64,000 bases of DNA from assembly GCF_022458985.1 (NCBI RefSeq), contig NC_061782.1, positions 17,129,672 to 17,193,671 on the forward strand, given 5' to 3'. Below the pieces are notes generated by a model that was not told where the DNA came from, ran no database searches, and worked only from the letters and a program-made list of their open reading frames with translations. Below are positions 22,001 through 32,143 of the stretch, piece by piece; the first letter of the stretch is position 1; the number at the start of each line of letters is the position of its first letter. The DNA is from Mugil cephalus (Eukaryota > Chordata > Actinopteri > Mugiliformes > Mugilidae). Position numbers and translations under genes: made by a program.

Positions 22001-22932
22001 GGATAAGACTTAGACTTAGACTTTAGTGATCCACAAGGATCACCATAGCGTCATTGCACATAAAAATAAACACTCATAAAACCACAAGAAAGAAAAATAA
22101 GATTAAAAGAGATTAAATTAAAGTAAAATAAAAATAAGCAGTGTAATCAAATGTACAGAATTACCATTATGAATGAATCTGTGCTACTGCAGATACAGCT
22201 ACAAATATTCAGCTAGAAGACACTTTTGAAATAAGAAAACACATACTCCTAAATTTATAATAATGACGATTTTTATTTAAAATAATGGAAATTTTTTATT
22301 TAATAAGCCCTCTCAACCTTGCTTTCACAATATGCTGTATTTGAACAAAAATGTAAAATACTCTCCCTTTTGGATCAGTCTTAACCATTCACACTACAGA
22401 GGAAATTATTAGATGGTTGTCAGCTAAACCGTGATAATTACTAAGTACCAAACAACAAAAACATAACATGCATTTTATGGTTACAGCCTCATTATTCAGA
22501 ACATTTTCACTGCTCATCTTTCGAAAGTTGTGCTTTTCTACTTTTTTCTAGGCTTTTCTATCCCAAATAAATACCTGTCATAGTTAATTATAATGTTCAA
22601 AGTGAATGTTGTGTGCTGTTATTCTGTTTTTGACACCCGTGAAGTCAAAATGTTACATGTGATTTATTGCATTATTCATCCATCATGTAGAAAGCACGTT
22701 AATGGGAACAATCGAGTGATATTTGTGTCCACACAGGTACTTTATCTTCCACAAGCCCAACAAGACCTGGCAGCAGGTGTTCTGGTTGAGCATCAGCATC
22801 GCCATCAACAACGCGTACATCCTCTACAAGATGTCTGACGCCTACACAGTGAAACGCTACAGCCGAGCGCAGTTTGGAGAGAGACTGGTCAGAGAGCTGC
22901 TGGATCTGGACGACTGCTCCCCCACGCAGTGA
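3703..22932 (+). CDS. pgbd5: pgbd5, piggyBac transposable element derived 5 (complete, 7 exons)
   Basis: PGBD5 is a vertebrate gene domesticated from a piggyBac transposase. It is expressed mainly in brain, and DNA-rearranging activity has been reported but is debated. Exons 3703-4090, 10826-11256, 14871-15005, 18001-18181, 19801-19998, 21722-21827 and 22737-22932 join in frame (1635 nt, 544 residues). The N-terminal ~130 residues are low complexity with a polyQ/polyH run. The transposase-derived core follows, including [58 protein letters not shown] and [19 protein letters not shown]. The protein ends [15 protein letters not shown] plus a short tail. The start MAECGRK plus [20 protein letters not shown] matches the known PGBD5 start. 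I could not verify which aspartates are catalytic. cog2 is the divergent neighbour, as in human. Confidence 0.97.
3892..3930 (+). repeat. (CAG)7 then (CAY)6 run coding Q7H6
   Basis: Seven CAG codons at 3892-3912 are followed by six histidine codons at 3913-3930 in pgbd5 exon 1. The human protein, as I remember it, has no such run here, so it is probably a lineage-specific expansion in the disordered N-terminus. Confidence 0.9.
5020..5182. mobile_element. 163-bp fold-back MITE-like element
   Basis: Arms 5020-5052 and 5150-5182 are inverted repeats matching at about 29 of 33 positions, built on TTGTTAGYCTAATAGCA and CCTAAGTCAT. A second small hairpin (CTAAGTCA, spacer, TGACTTAG) lies just inside the left arm. 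No coding content. A target duplication is not clear. Confidence 0.65.
5505..6464 (-). mobile_element. hAT-like DNA transposon fossil
   Basis: The left end near 5505 carries GGTTCTCAAACTTTTTGAAA and the right end near 6464 carries the complement of GGTTCTCAAACTGGGG. GGACCCC motifs lie just inside both ends, as in many vertebrate hAT families. On the minus strand, 6254-6012 includes a short frame with MDKYFSTS. This could be the start of a hAT transposase, but no catalytic or BED-finger region remains. I could not find an 8-bp target duplication, so the exact ends are uncertain. It lies in pgbd5 intron 1. Confidence 0.65.
9133..9798 (+). repeat. cluster of TTAAGCTAAC motifs
   Basis: TTAAGCTAAC or a one-base variant starts at 9133, 9312, 9423, 9527, 9582, 9632, 9763 and 9789. 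It is often accompanied by TTCATTACTTT-like words. The spacing is irregular and the region AT-rich. It could be a badly decayed tandem array. Confidence 0.6.
10826..11256 (+). CDS. pgbd5: pgbd5 coding exon 2
   Basis: The longest core exon, from the acceptor ACCAG to the donor GTGTGT. It completes the split glycine codon and reads [18 protein letters not shown] to SQTQ, 431 nt, ending in phase 0. It covers the start of the piggyBac-derived domain. Confidence 0.96.
11257..14870 (+). other. pgbd5 intron 2 (3.6 kb)
   Basis: Holds a non-LTR retroposon fragment (about 11495-11930) and a GT-rich stretch near 12742-12772. No further exon is supported. The minus-strand frame at 14515-14793 has no recognisable domain. 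Confidence 0.85.
11495..11930 (-). mobile_element. non-LTR retroposon fragment (teleost L2/Rex type)
   Basis: The stretch begins GGCAAGGCAAGACAAGGCAG and continues with CACATTTCATACACAGGGCAA. Near 11725 it reads AAGTTTTCAGCCTGGATTTA, and near 11780 GTTTGTTCCATCTGACTGCA. This word order is familiar from widespread teleost LINE 3' regions. It is degraded and truncated. Family and orientation are judged from memory only. Confidence 0.55.
14871..15005 (+). CDS. pgbd5: pgbd5 coding exon 3
   Basis: 45 codons, [17 protein letters not shown] to STGFICQ, including the very basic run RKRKKRK. Acceptor TTTCCAG, donor GTACAC, phase 0 at both ends. Confidence 0.96.
15006..18000 (+). other. pgbd5 intron 3 (3.0 kb)
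   Basis: No exon is supported. It contains a 35-bp near-perfect palindrome (16100-16134) at the edge of an unrecognised minus-strand frame. A run of even-looking unique sequence at 16640-16780 and 17660-17800 could be conserved non-coding DNA; this is impression only. Confidence 0.8.
16100..16134. repeat. 16-bp perfect inverted repeat with 3-base loop
   Basis: CTGATCCGGATGAAGT (16100-16115), loop TTC, then its exact reverse complement (16119-16134). Confidence 0.9.
18001..18181 (+). CDS. pgbd5: pgbd5 coding exon 4
   Basis: Encodes [18 protein letters not shown] through [18 protein letters not shown]. Acceptor CTGCAG, donor GTATAC. It ends one base into an aspartate codon. Confidence 0.96.
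18182..19800 (+). other. pgbd5 intron 4 (1.6 kb)
   Basis: AT-rich unique sequence. I see no gene, transposon terminus or long simple repeat apart from a short A-run near 18652. Confidence 0.8.
19801..19998 (+). CDS. pgbd5: pgbd5 coding exon 5
   Basis: Encodes [20 protein letters not shown] through [19 protein letters not shown]. Acceptor TTTAG, donor GTGAAC. It ends one base into a glycine codon. Confidence 0.96.
20167..20766. mobile_element. TTAA-flanked MITE, piggyBac-type
   Basis: The element 20171-20762 begins CCTCCTGAGAC and ends with its perfect 11-bp complement GTCTCAGGAGG. It is flanked on both sides by TTAA (20167-20170 and 20763-20766). TTAA duplication with ends beginning CC is the hallmark of piggyBac-superfamily insertion. 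The 592-bp body has no transposase frame, so it is non-autonomous. It lies in intron 5 of a piggyBac-derived gene. The family name is not known to me. Confidence 0.7.
21093..21150 (+). repeat. (GT)n microsatellite
   Basis: Interrupted GT dinucleotide array in pgbd5 intron 5, with GAATGTGTG interruptions. Confidence 0.9.
21722..21827 (+). CDS. pgbd5: pgbd5 coding exon 6
   Basis: Encodes [20 protein letters not shown] to YDDKYSK. The donor GTACGT at 21828 was chosen because AGCAA plus the first base of exon 7 restores the conserved KYSKYF. Reading on past it runs straight into retroposon sequence. Confidence 0.95.
21838..22130 (+). mobile_element. retroposon tail fragments in pgbd5 intron 6
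   Basis: Two teleost retroposon-like words occur directly after the exon 6 donor. ATTCAAGGATTTTTATTTGT near 21849 resembles a SINE/LINE tail. A GACTTAGACTTAGACTTTAG stretch near 22007, followed by GATCCACAAGG, resembles a Rex3/RTE 3' end. Both are truncated; the family calls are from memory. The rest of intron 6 (22131-22736) shows nothing recognisable. Confidence 0.5.
22737..22932 (+). CDS. pgbd5: pgbd5 coding exon 7 with stop codon
   Basis: Encodes [20 protein letters not shown] through [13 protein letters not shown] and stops at TGA 22930-22932. The C-terminal length matches vertebrate PGBD5. Confidence 0.96.
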
Positions 22933-24200
22933 GGAGGAAAAAGGGAGGAGGGCGGCGAGGACAGAAGGAGCGCACAACAGAAACACACAATCCCCACGCG
23001 TATACTTACACTCGGTTGTGCAGACTCCGCGGTCTGTGTCTGTGTAATAATACTGAAGCAGTGCCAAGCCTATGTCTCTCTTCCTATAGCTGTTTTAGTG
23101 GCTCTGTAAATATTCATTAACTCCCAACTCTGCACTACACAATACAGAATCTTGAGCCATGAGACAGTTCATATTCCTCAACTGCAACTACTAACCACAG
23201 AGCTTTACTAAGGATTTGTCAGCAGGAGTAGCTCACAAGCAGAGATGAAGACGGGAACAGGGAAGATTTCACTCGTAAATGATGTCAGCTCCAAGGCTTA
23301 ACTGTATGAAAAGGTGAAATTATTATTATTAAGAGCCTGAATGAATCTCCCGTGCTTATTCGTCAGGCTGACAGGCTACATGTAGCTCAGTATTCACACT
23401 CTGCAGAGACACCTGTGACCCTGTAACAAAAGCTTAGTAAACCAGGACTATGGTGCGTTCACACGCTGCATGCATTATGAATCTGGATTGTGATGTTCTA
23501 TTGTTCAGTGTGAAAATGATTTCTGCTCCGGGTGAGCTTTGTGTGTGTATGTGTTTAGTAAGTGGAACTGCCATTCGTGTGCGCGACGTTGAGCCCGAGG
23601 ATGTAAATGTATGGCTATTGTGATGAGATGTGTCGTGTTGCTGCATACTGTACTCACTAGAGGGGGACTGTCGGGTTGGGATAAAGCCACACCCAGCAGT
23701 GCGCCACCAATTCACAGCGTAAAACAGCTACAAGGACCCAGAAAAGACCTAAAAGGCCCTGAAAAATGGGTTTTTCCTCTTTGTCAGTAAATATTTATGA
23801 CTAAAAATTCAATAAAAAGTGGCAACCTGGAAAAGGAGAATGAAACAGCGACCCCGGTGGAAGTGAGATGTAATTGCAGGTGTTTTTGAAACTAACTTTT
23901 AAAATATCCAGACAGTGACGCCACCGTTACCTGTATGTAAATATAGGTGAAGCCTAGCATGCCTGAAGAGCTGGTTTGAATTTTGTTGAAGCATTTGACA
24001 ACGAATAGTGACTCAACAGATATTTATTGAGATTAAAATCTCAAAGTAGGCTACTTTAAAGTTGTGAGTTACTAATGGCCAATGGAGAAAATTTGCCTGT
24101 GGCTATGGCGTCTAATGGCAGAGAATTCTTCTGTTTCACTACAGCTGATGGTACTGAACAAGTTCAAAATCTCCTCCATTAAATGTTCAGTAAGCCAGTG

Positions 24201-24257
24201 TTGCTAGGAGATGAGTACAGTCTTGGACAGTGGACGGTTGTACTCATCTCCTAGCAA
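24201..24257. repeat. perfect 19-bp hairpin with 19-base loop
   Basis: TTGCTAGGAGATGAGTACA (24201-24219) is exactly complementary to 24239-24257. The loop is 24220-24238. It lies 1.3 kb after the pgbd5 stop. Confidence 0.9.
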
Positions 24258-27200
24258 GATGATATTGCTTGGCAAGAATTAGGTCCAGGAAGTAAAACCT
24301 GAATGACTGGTGGCATATGTTGTAAGAAATTTTAATGTAGATAAAAGGCTTTGGGGCTGTGAGCTGCTGAAATTATTATTATTATTATAACAGGATAAAT
24401 ACACCACAAAAAAAAAAAGATCATGGCTCCTTTGTTTTCACAAGTGATCCTTTAACTTAATATTTATTACACCTGTGGATACACCATATGTAGAAAAGTC
24501 ACCTTTTCTGTTTCGGCTTAATTTTTGGATGGTTAATTGATGGGAGTGTTGTCCTTCTACCAGCTGTACCTTTCTCACCAAGTAACAGATTTAGACCTGC
24601 CTCGTGTCCAACCCAAAAGAAGGTGTGAGAGGACAAACATTCATCTCATAAAAGTGCTCCAGTAATCCTCTGACGTTCGCCATAATCACGCTGCACTGCT
24701 GTGTGTTGCTTTAAGAAGGACTGTCCACTTTGCTTTGCTTAACATGTTTTGCAGTCAATATGTTATTGTCACGCTGGAATCGAGTTTTAAGTGAGAGGTT
24801 TTCGCATTGTGTATGCATGGTTCAATGTGTGAATACGTATTATACAGTAATGTGTCGACGGTCGACGGATGTTGAGCGACAGGACTCTTGCACTTTTCCC
24901 CCCATCACAGTCGTGCACTTTGAGGAGAGCTGTAAAGTTAGTCACATGTTTATTATAGAATCCTTTCAGAGAAGATAATACAGTGTGCTCTCGTAGATAA
25001 ACTCTGTAAATATTACGAGAAATGGACTATATAAAAAAAAACGCACCAATGAAATAAGAAAACCATGATATAACCAAAACAGAAAAGATTTCCACTGTAG
25101 ATCTAGAGTAGAAGGTACAGTATGTCTGTATATTTTGTTTACAAATTATTGTGAGTGTATGTCCATAATCAGTCTGAGACTCAAGATTGTGATTTTTTTA
25201 ACTTTTTCACTAATCCAAAGCATCGCCGTTGTTTCTTGTGTATGGGTGTGTGTGTGTGTGCCTGCGTGTGCGTGCGTGAACCACTGAACGTTGTTGCCAT
25301 GTCTAATCACTGTTCGCCTCGAAGTAACACTGTCAATCTCAGTAGACACCTCTGTCACGTCACGTATTTGTCAACCTATGATTTTAATAGAATATTTCAT
25401 ATGGAGAAACTGCACATTTTTCATGTCACTTGACTGCATCATATAAAATGAAATGCACCTGTGGCTGCTGTAAAAGTGCGTTCCTCCGATTAGTCTGCAC
25501 CCCCGGAAAGTAAAAACCTCTGCTGAAAAATTAAGTCTGGCTCCATCCACCTCTATTTTTTTTTTAACGTTAACAGATAAATGCTGGCACCAGTGCGCCC
25601 AATCTCTCATGGAAAAGCCCATTCATTCAGATTACTATTTGACAATTATCAGTGAGTTCAGCTAAAATTTCCATGGAAACGTCTTGGCTCTATTTAAGGA
25701 TGAACTTACGTAACACGTACCTGAATAGCAGTGATTTGCTGCCCTCTCTGGTTGGAGCGTCCAAGTCTTTGATGCTCGTTGCGGTTGCCTGTGATCACAG
25801 ATGTGCTCTGTCGCACCTGTGAACACACCCACCAGGGATATCACGGTGTACTGACATACCCTGGAGGACGCTTAATGCCTCTGCAGCTAAGTGAAAACTA
25901 AACTCTCTAGAGGTCGGTCAAAATACACAGATTAAACCTTGCTCTTATAACAGTTGTTTAAAATGCACCGTGCAATTAATTTTTAAAGGTGTATTTCTTT
26001 TTTTCGTACCTCCATAAATGTATTGCTGCTTCTGTGGCATTGAAATAATAATCACTTTGCTTCTGAAATGTCCCTGAATCAAAGGAAAAGAAGTGTGTCC
26101 TTTACCAAAAAGTAACATTAGCATAAAACGATCATTCACAGAGAACTCCATCATACGTGTCAGATATTGCAGTCTGGGGCGCGGATGAAATCATCATAGA
26201 GTCGAGCAGAAACAGAAAAGACAGGTTGATGTAGAGTGAAAACACCAGGATGTTAAAGCACACACACATACATAACTGTCAAGGAGTATAAATGTCCCCT
26301 CTACAATGTATCGCACATGTATAAAAGGAAACCTCGGCTGCATTTGTTCATCTCTGCAAGATTTTCTGCAGGCCTCATAGTGCTCAGATCTCAAATGAGG
26401 AGGAATTATGCAGCGGAGACTCTGCATGGCCACTGTTACTTGGCAACAAATTATATGTGAGTGTGAAAGGCAAAAGACAGGGGCGTTTTTTTTTTTTTTA
26501 AGTTTTTCTGAAATAATGTTATCAGCCCCGTTGCAGAAGGGAAGCCGAGCAGCTTCCCGTCGCTTCCTTTTCATCGTCTATCAAAGGAGAGCCGAGGACC
26601 GTCCCTGTGATGCCTTTGTTCAGATGGACGGTTGCTCCGTAGCCCCATGTAGATCAAACGCATGGCATTGTTTTAAATTCTCAGGTTGACCTCTGGGGTG
26701 CTTTTAGAAATCTCCTCCAGTCAGCTCACTCCATTGATCAGCCATGAGTCAGATGTTTCCAATGTGCCTTTTCTGCTCATTTATTGCGGTCAGTGCAGTG
26801 GTTCGGTGTTGTTGGTGTCCAGGAATAAAGTTGATGTGAATGACTGGAACATACAGGTTTAAAGAACTAAAACTAAATAAATAAATAGATAACAAGTCCC
26901 GCTTGATGCTGATAATAGAAATTAGAGAAATACAGTACATGACCACGTCCACAGTAGAAACTAAGATCCAGAAAATGTTTTATGCAGGTGAAGAAAAACT
27001 TCACAATATTCACTCTTTTAAACATTTCAAATAGATCTGAATGAATGTATTTGTATATTACGGGGTTCAGAAGAAGTAACAACTTTCATTTTTGTTCACA
27101 CGTGTGAACTACTGTGTGGGAAAGTTGTATGGTTGAACCATTAAACTAATTATACCCGTAGATATGAAAAGTTCAAGTGTCACTTTAATGGACTCGTCTA

Positions 27201-28668
27201 AAACGGTGTTGATGTTTTTATCTACTTTTATAATTAGCAGAGGTGTCAAAAACATCCATTTAGGTCAATCAGATGAAATTAGACTGTCGGTTGTTTTGTT
27301 GTAATGAAATGCAGTCGTGTATAAGATGATGTCCACGCGTGTTGTGCGCTGTGCGTGTCGTTGTGCCATCTCAGACCTCTGTCATCATGGGCGTAGACAG
27401 CTGTCAGAAAGAATCATAGCGGTGACAACATCTTAAAACGGCTGACCTCAGGGCTTCATAACTAACAGCACTGTATATTCTCTTATTTAAAAAGCATACA
27501 CACAGTTAATCAACTTATCTAACCTTAACAGGTGCTATCAAACCGCTATACACTGAGCTGTATTTGTTGTGAACACCAGGCTCATATAACATACCACTAA
27601 AATAATAATACTCCCGGGCCAGCTTTGTTACTTATTCTGAGTTTGTAATGGTGGGTAGAGAGTGTGTGCGTGCCTGTGACGTTAAAGTTGGGTGGAATAG
27701 TACGTGTAAAATACCCGGACCAAATTTTTCTAGAACGACGGAGAGTCATACAAGGTTGTCGTGTAAATGTGTCTTCGTTAAAAGTCGCCCTTTCCCCGAG
27801 AGAGCTGTCGAAGAGTTGGAGAAGCTTATTGTTCTGTGGCAAACGATCGAAAATCCCAAGAAAATCTGGGTCCAGATCTGCACCTGTGGTACCTTTGATG
27901 TTATGAAAATATTGAAGTTATGAAAATGCAACTGATATTAATATTAATTTAAAAAATTCCCTTTGGACTCAAATCAACCCTAGACGTCCAAATAATATAA
28001 GAGAATGTTGAAACCAGATATTAATACAAAGACTCCCTTGCCTTTGGCGTGAAATCAAATACTCTCTTCTCTGACCCCACACGTCCCCTGATAAATCTTC
28101 TGTGGGATCGGAGAATCCACTTGTGCACACATGAGATGCAAAACTACCGTGTGAAATTGCTTTTCTTTATTTGTTACTCAAGAAAAAGAAGAAAAAAAAA
28201 GCTGCTTGCTGGAAATTCTCTGTACTGTACAAATTGTTTGTTGTTCAACCCGAGGAGCCGCTCCTCAGTTGCCTAGGTGACAAAAAGCCTAAGGGATGTC
28301 AATGTGTGCTGAGGTTTGATTTTCACAAACTCGTACGTCCACTTTCAAATCCAGCCTGCTCCACTCGGCTGTGATGGGACTGGTCCTCGTGTCATCTCTG
28401 ACCTGGTCTGACCCTCCGTTATGAGCTGTATTATAAAGGACCAACTCTACCGTGTCATTTGTGCCCTCACCCAGCTCCTAAACTTCCTGCCAAGGACTGG
28501 TGTGTGTGTGTGCGCTGTGTTGTGTGTGCTTCCTTTTTTTTTTTTTTTTGAAGCAGTCATGATTTAAATTTAAAAGTTGTGTGTAAACCTTAACAGCTTT
28601 CCACCAGCTCGCACTCACTGGATTCTGTCGGAGCTCTGTAAACAACCACCACTTTGCACACAGTATCT

Positions 28669-28674
28669 AATAAA
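28669..28674 (+). terminator. candidate pgbd5 polyadenylation signal
   Basis: AATAAA is followed about 30 bases later by a GT-rich stretch (TTGTTGTGTTTGATGG), the usual arrangement of a cleavage site. The alternative signal at 23811 has a weaker downstream element. Not proven. Confidence 0.35.
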
Positions 28675-29326
28675 TGTTCCTGGTTTGGTAAAGCTGTCCA
28701 GAGACTTGTTGTGTTTGATGGAAAGTATTTTGTGTACTGGAACTGCACACAAATAGCTTTCTAGCCCTCTTTATCTTGACATTTACTCCTAGTGTTTCAC
28801 TGGAATCGTTAAATACCGTGACATGTAAATTTGATTGCGGAAGAAGAGCAGTGGGGAGAAGATAAGTTAAAGTAGGTCACACTTGGTGCTCAGCCCTTTA
28901 AGAAATGAAATATATATATATAAACAATACAACAGTGAATTTACTCTCAGCCCTTTCGGCTTTCAAAACTATTTGAGAGGACTATGTGCAGTGAAAATGA
29001 AAAGTCCTGACTCCTACTTCAAATACTCAGAGGAAGTTGGAGAGTGGTAAATGTGCCTAAAAACCCAAACCCACTCAAATATTAAGTACTGATTGGACTG
29101 ACAAGACAAAGTGGAGGAAGGGAGGAGAGGCTGAGAAACCAGTTTGGCTCTGGATTCAATTAAAGACAGCTATCTCTACATCAGCCTCAAGGCTGTTGGT
29201 AGAAGAAAAAACTGCCAACCCGCGCTGTTAACGGGAAAAATTACTTTGATAAGATAACACCTAATAAATATGTCACAAAATCATAAAAGGATAGCTGTCA
29301 CCTGAAGAGATTTCTGTTTTGTTGTA

Positions 29327-29399
29327 CATCTCATCTCATCTCATCTCATCTCATCTCATCTCATCTCATCTCATCTCATCTCATCTCATCTCATCTCAT
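29327..29399 (+). repeat. (CATCT)n pentanucleotide microsatellite
   Basis: About 14.5 perfect copies. Confidence 0.95.
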
Positions 29400-30409
29400 T
29401 TAATCAGTTCTGTGACAAGTTATAGCATATATAGAACATATATATATATCTTACACCAGTAGATGCCTAGTGTATTTCAGTGATGGACTTTAATTCATTT
29501 CCATCTGTCCAAAATGATCAAATCATCTGTTCATAACTGTTTACGTAAAGACAATATGATTAGTTACGGAAATGAGGAGTGGAGGGAGGTTAAACATGTA
29601 ACTGATAGTCCACATTAGAGGTAATGTGAGACAAAACCAGTAGAGGGCAGCAAAACACAATTTCCATACTCACCCCCACCGTCAACCTATTGATCACCTC
29701 TGAAGGTAAATGGATTATGACCGGTCTGGGCACCAAAGTGAGACTGTGTAATTGAATTATTTTTGCTCCTTATTGATGACATGCTCCATAACACACTGTC
29801 TGGCTGACCTCCTAAAACTGGAGGTAACTTAACCTCAGAGAAGAAGCAGTTTGGCAGAAAATAGTGGCATGTTTTCCCATCTGCAGAGTTCAAGAAGCTT
29901 TCAAGGAAAATATTATCCCTGCCTCTGACTGTGTGTGCGGTGCAGTGAGTGTCTGTGAGACAGAGTCAGAGAAAAAAACAGGCAGTGATGGAGAACGAGG
30001 GCCCGATTCTCTCCCATGCATGAAGGGGGGAAAAAAATCATAATGATTTACACAGAACTGAGAGGCCTGTGGAGAAGTTACACAAAAGAAAGATCAATAG
30101 GGCTGCAGCTCCTCGTCTCCTGGGCTCGCACAACCACCAGCAACTCCCTGAGGTGGACAAACACAGGAGAGGCCTGAGCAGAGGAGACGCAGGCACATGA
30201 CGAAATTGGTCTCAGCACTCACAGCTTTTTCAGTTTCTCAGTTCTTCTTGCAGAATTAAAAGTTGATTGAATTTGAAGATGTTTGTCAAGACTGTTTTCA
30301 TATTCATATATTTTTTTATGCTTCCTTATGTATTTTTATTATTTTTTTTGTCTTTTAATATTCTGCTTTGTTTAGACTTGTTGTTATTTTCATTGCTTTT
30401 ATCCACGTT

Positions 30410-30480
30410 CTTCTTCTGCTCTGTGCAAAGCACTTTAAATTATATGCCCTACAGTGCGTGAATAAACCTGACTTGCCTTT
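30410..30480 (+). mobile_element. retroposon 3' fragment
   Basis: CTCTGTGCAAAGCACTTTAAAT followed by GAATAAACCTGACTTGCCTT resembles the end of common teleost L2/SINE sequences. Very short and degraded. Confidence 0.4.
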
Positions 30481-31340
30481 AACTGGATCATAACTGTGGA
30501 GGCATTCATCTGTAACCACTGTTATTTTATCCACTTTAAACACCATAATGCAGCTTAATCTGCGATACTGAATCATAGCACATTACTTCATATTAATAAT
30601 TCGAATTTGCAATAAAAGCTATCAACAAAATGAATACATTTGTCAAATTAATATATGCGTGTGAACATGTAGCAGTATACCTTGGCAAAAAATAAATAAA
30701 TTAAGTCACTTTTAACTTATTTTTCTGCAGTAGTCTGTTTTTATTGTCATGTTTTCAAGTCCCATCACTCATTTCAAGAAGGAAAAATGCCTTTTTTTCA
30801 TTTTGATTCTCTGTGAACATACATGTTTAAATGTACGATTTAAACATTTCTGGATTTCTGTCGTATTTCAATAGGATTCCAGTGACTTAGGGAGGGAAAC
30901 GCACAATGAGGAATCAACAGCAGCAATAACACCACATAGTATTGTGAGAGGAGCATGTTGTGTGGCACCGACAAAACTTAACTGTTAAACTATATATATA
31001 TATATAGTCCATTTAGTAAAAAATAACAGTTCAAGCGGGGTTTATGATGTGTTATATTGTCCCCGTCGCGTTGTTATGTTCTGCTCCTCCTTATACACTG
31101 TAAAACGCACGTGACACGCCACCTATTACTGTGCAATGCCAACAGACAAGTGCTTCCGTGCGCTATTATAAAACATTACTCATCTGAAATATAAGAGAGG
31201 AATCACAATAGAGTTTCGTGACAAAACGTTCTTTCCAAGTTTATAACCTCTGTCTCCACAGTGTCTAGAGTCTCCACCCATCCTATGAGTGCAAGGTTAT
31301 GACATTCTCAGCCCACCTTCTTTCAATCAAGCTCTTAACC

Positions 31341-31343
<3 letters not shown>

Positions 31344-31374
<31 letters not shown>
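31344..31374 (+). repeat. (CA)n microsatellite
   Basis: Perfect CA array followed by CGCGCG-rich sequence. Confidence 0.95.
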
Positions 31375-31376
<2 letters not shown>

Positions 31377-32047
31377 GCGCGCTCACACATGCACACACAC
31401 AGACATGTGTGTAATCATTGATCTAATGATTATATTTATGGTTTTCTTTCGATAGCTGGCCTACGGAGGTTAGTGTTGCGTCATGAGGCGTCACCTGCGC
31501 AATCTGAGTCATTTCTAGAAACAGTGAAATCGCGCAATCGTTGAATAACGTTGAATCGTTATGTTTTTGTCTAATTGCACATTTATTTGTCAAAGGCATC
31601 CTAGATTATGTTCAATGATTAACCACGGTCCCCCCCACCATGTCTTTTTTTTTTTTTTTTTTTAAACAACCTGGCTGCTGGCCTCTTGCAACACTGTTAC
31701 ACGTGCCTGGAGGAGAACTGTTTGGAGAATGTCAGCCACTTGTTTTGACATGAAATATGATTTCGGCGACGAGGCCGCTGTGTTTCAAGGAGCACGCGTC
31801 AGTAGGGCTGTCGGTTGGACTTTTGACAGCGGCAGCGATGACGCTAATTAGCCCCCTGTAATGATGAGTCTTTTGCATGTAGGTGTCGAGAAACTCTCTG
31901 CATGGAGTCGTTTTGTTTTCTGTTTTTTTTTTGTTTTTTTTGTTTTTCCAGTCAGGTGGTATGAGAGTGTGTGTGAGGGGATCTAACACTTATCTGCCAT
32001 GTTTCCTTCCTGGTTGCTGCTGCCTCATGACTCACCAGCTTCTCTCC

Positions 32048-32048
<1 letters not shown>

Positions 32049-32143
<95 letters not shown>
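32049..32143 (+). repeat. (GATA)n microsatellite
   Basis: About 24 perfect copies of GATA. Confidence 0.96.

Larger units (their letters stand above)
22933..28690 (+). other. probable pgbd5 3' UTR and downstream sequence
   Basis: No coding exon is supported. AATAAA occurs at 23811 and at 28669; either could end the transcript. The region holds a 19-bp perfect hairpin at 24201-24257, short GT tracts near 25247 and 28499, and AT-rich unique sequence. Frames at 22929-23120, 26194-26574 and 27648-27923 are judged random. The UTR length is inference; only transcript data would fix it. Confidence 0.5.
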
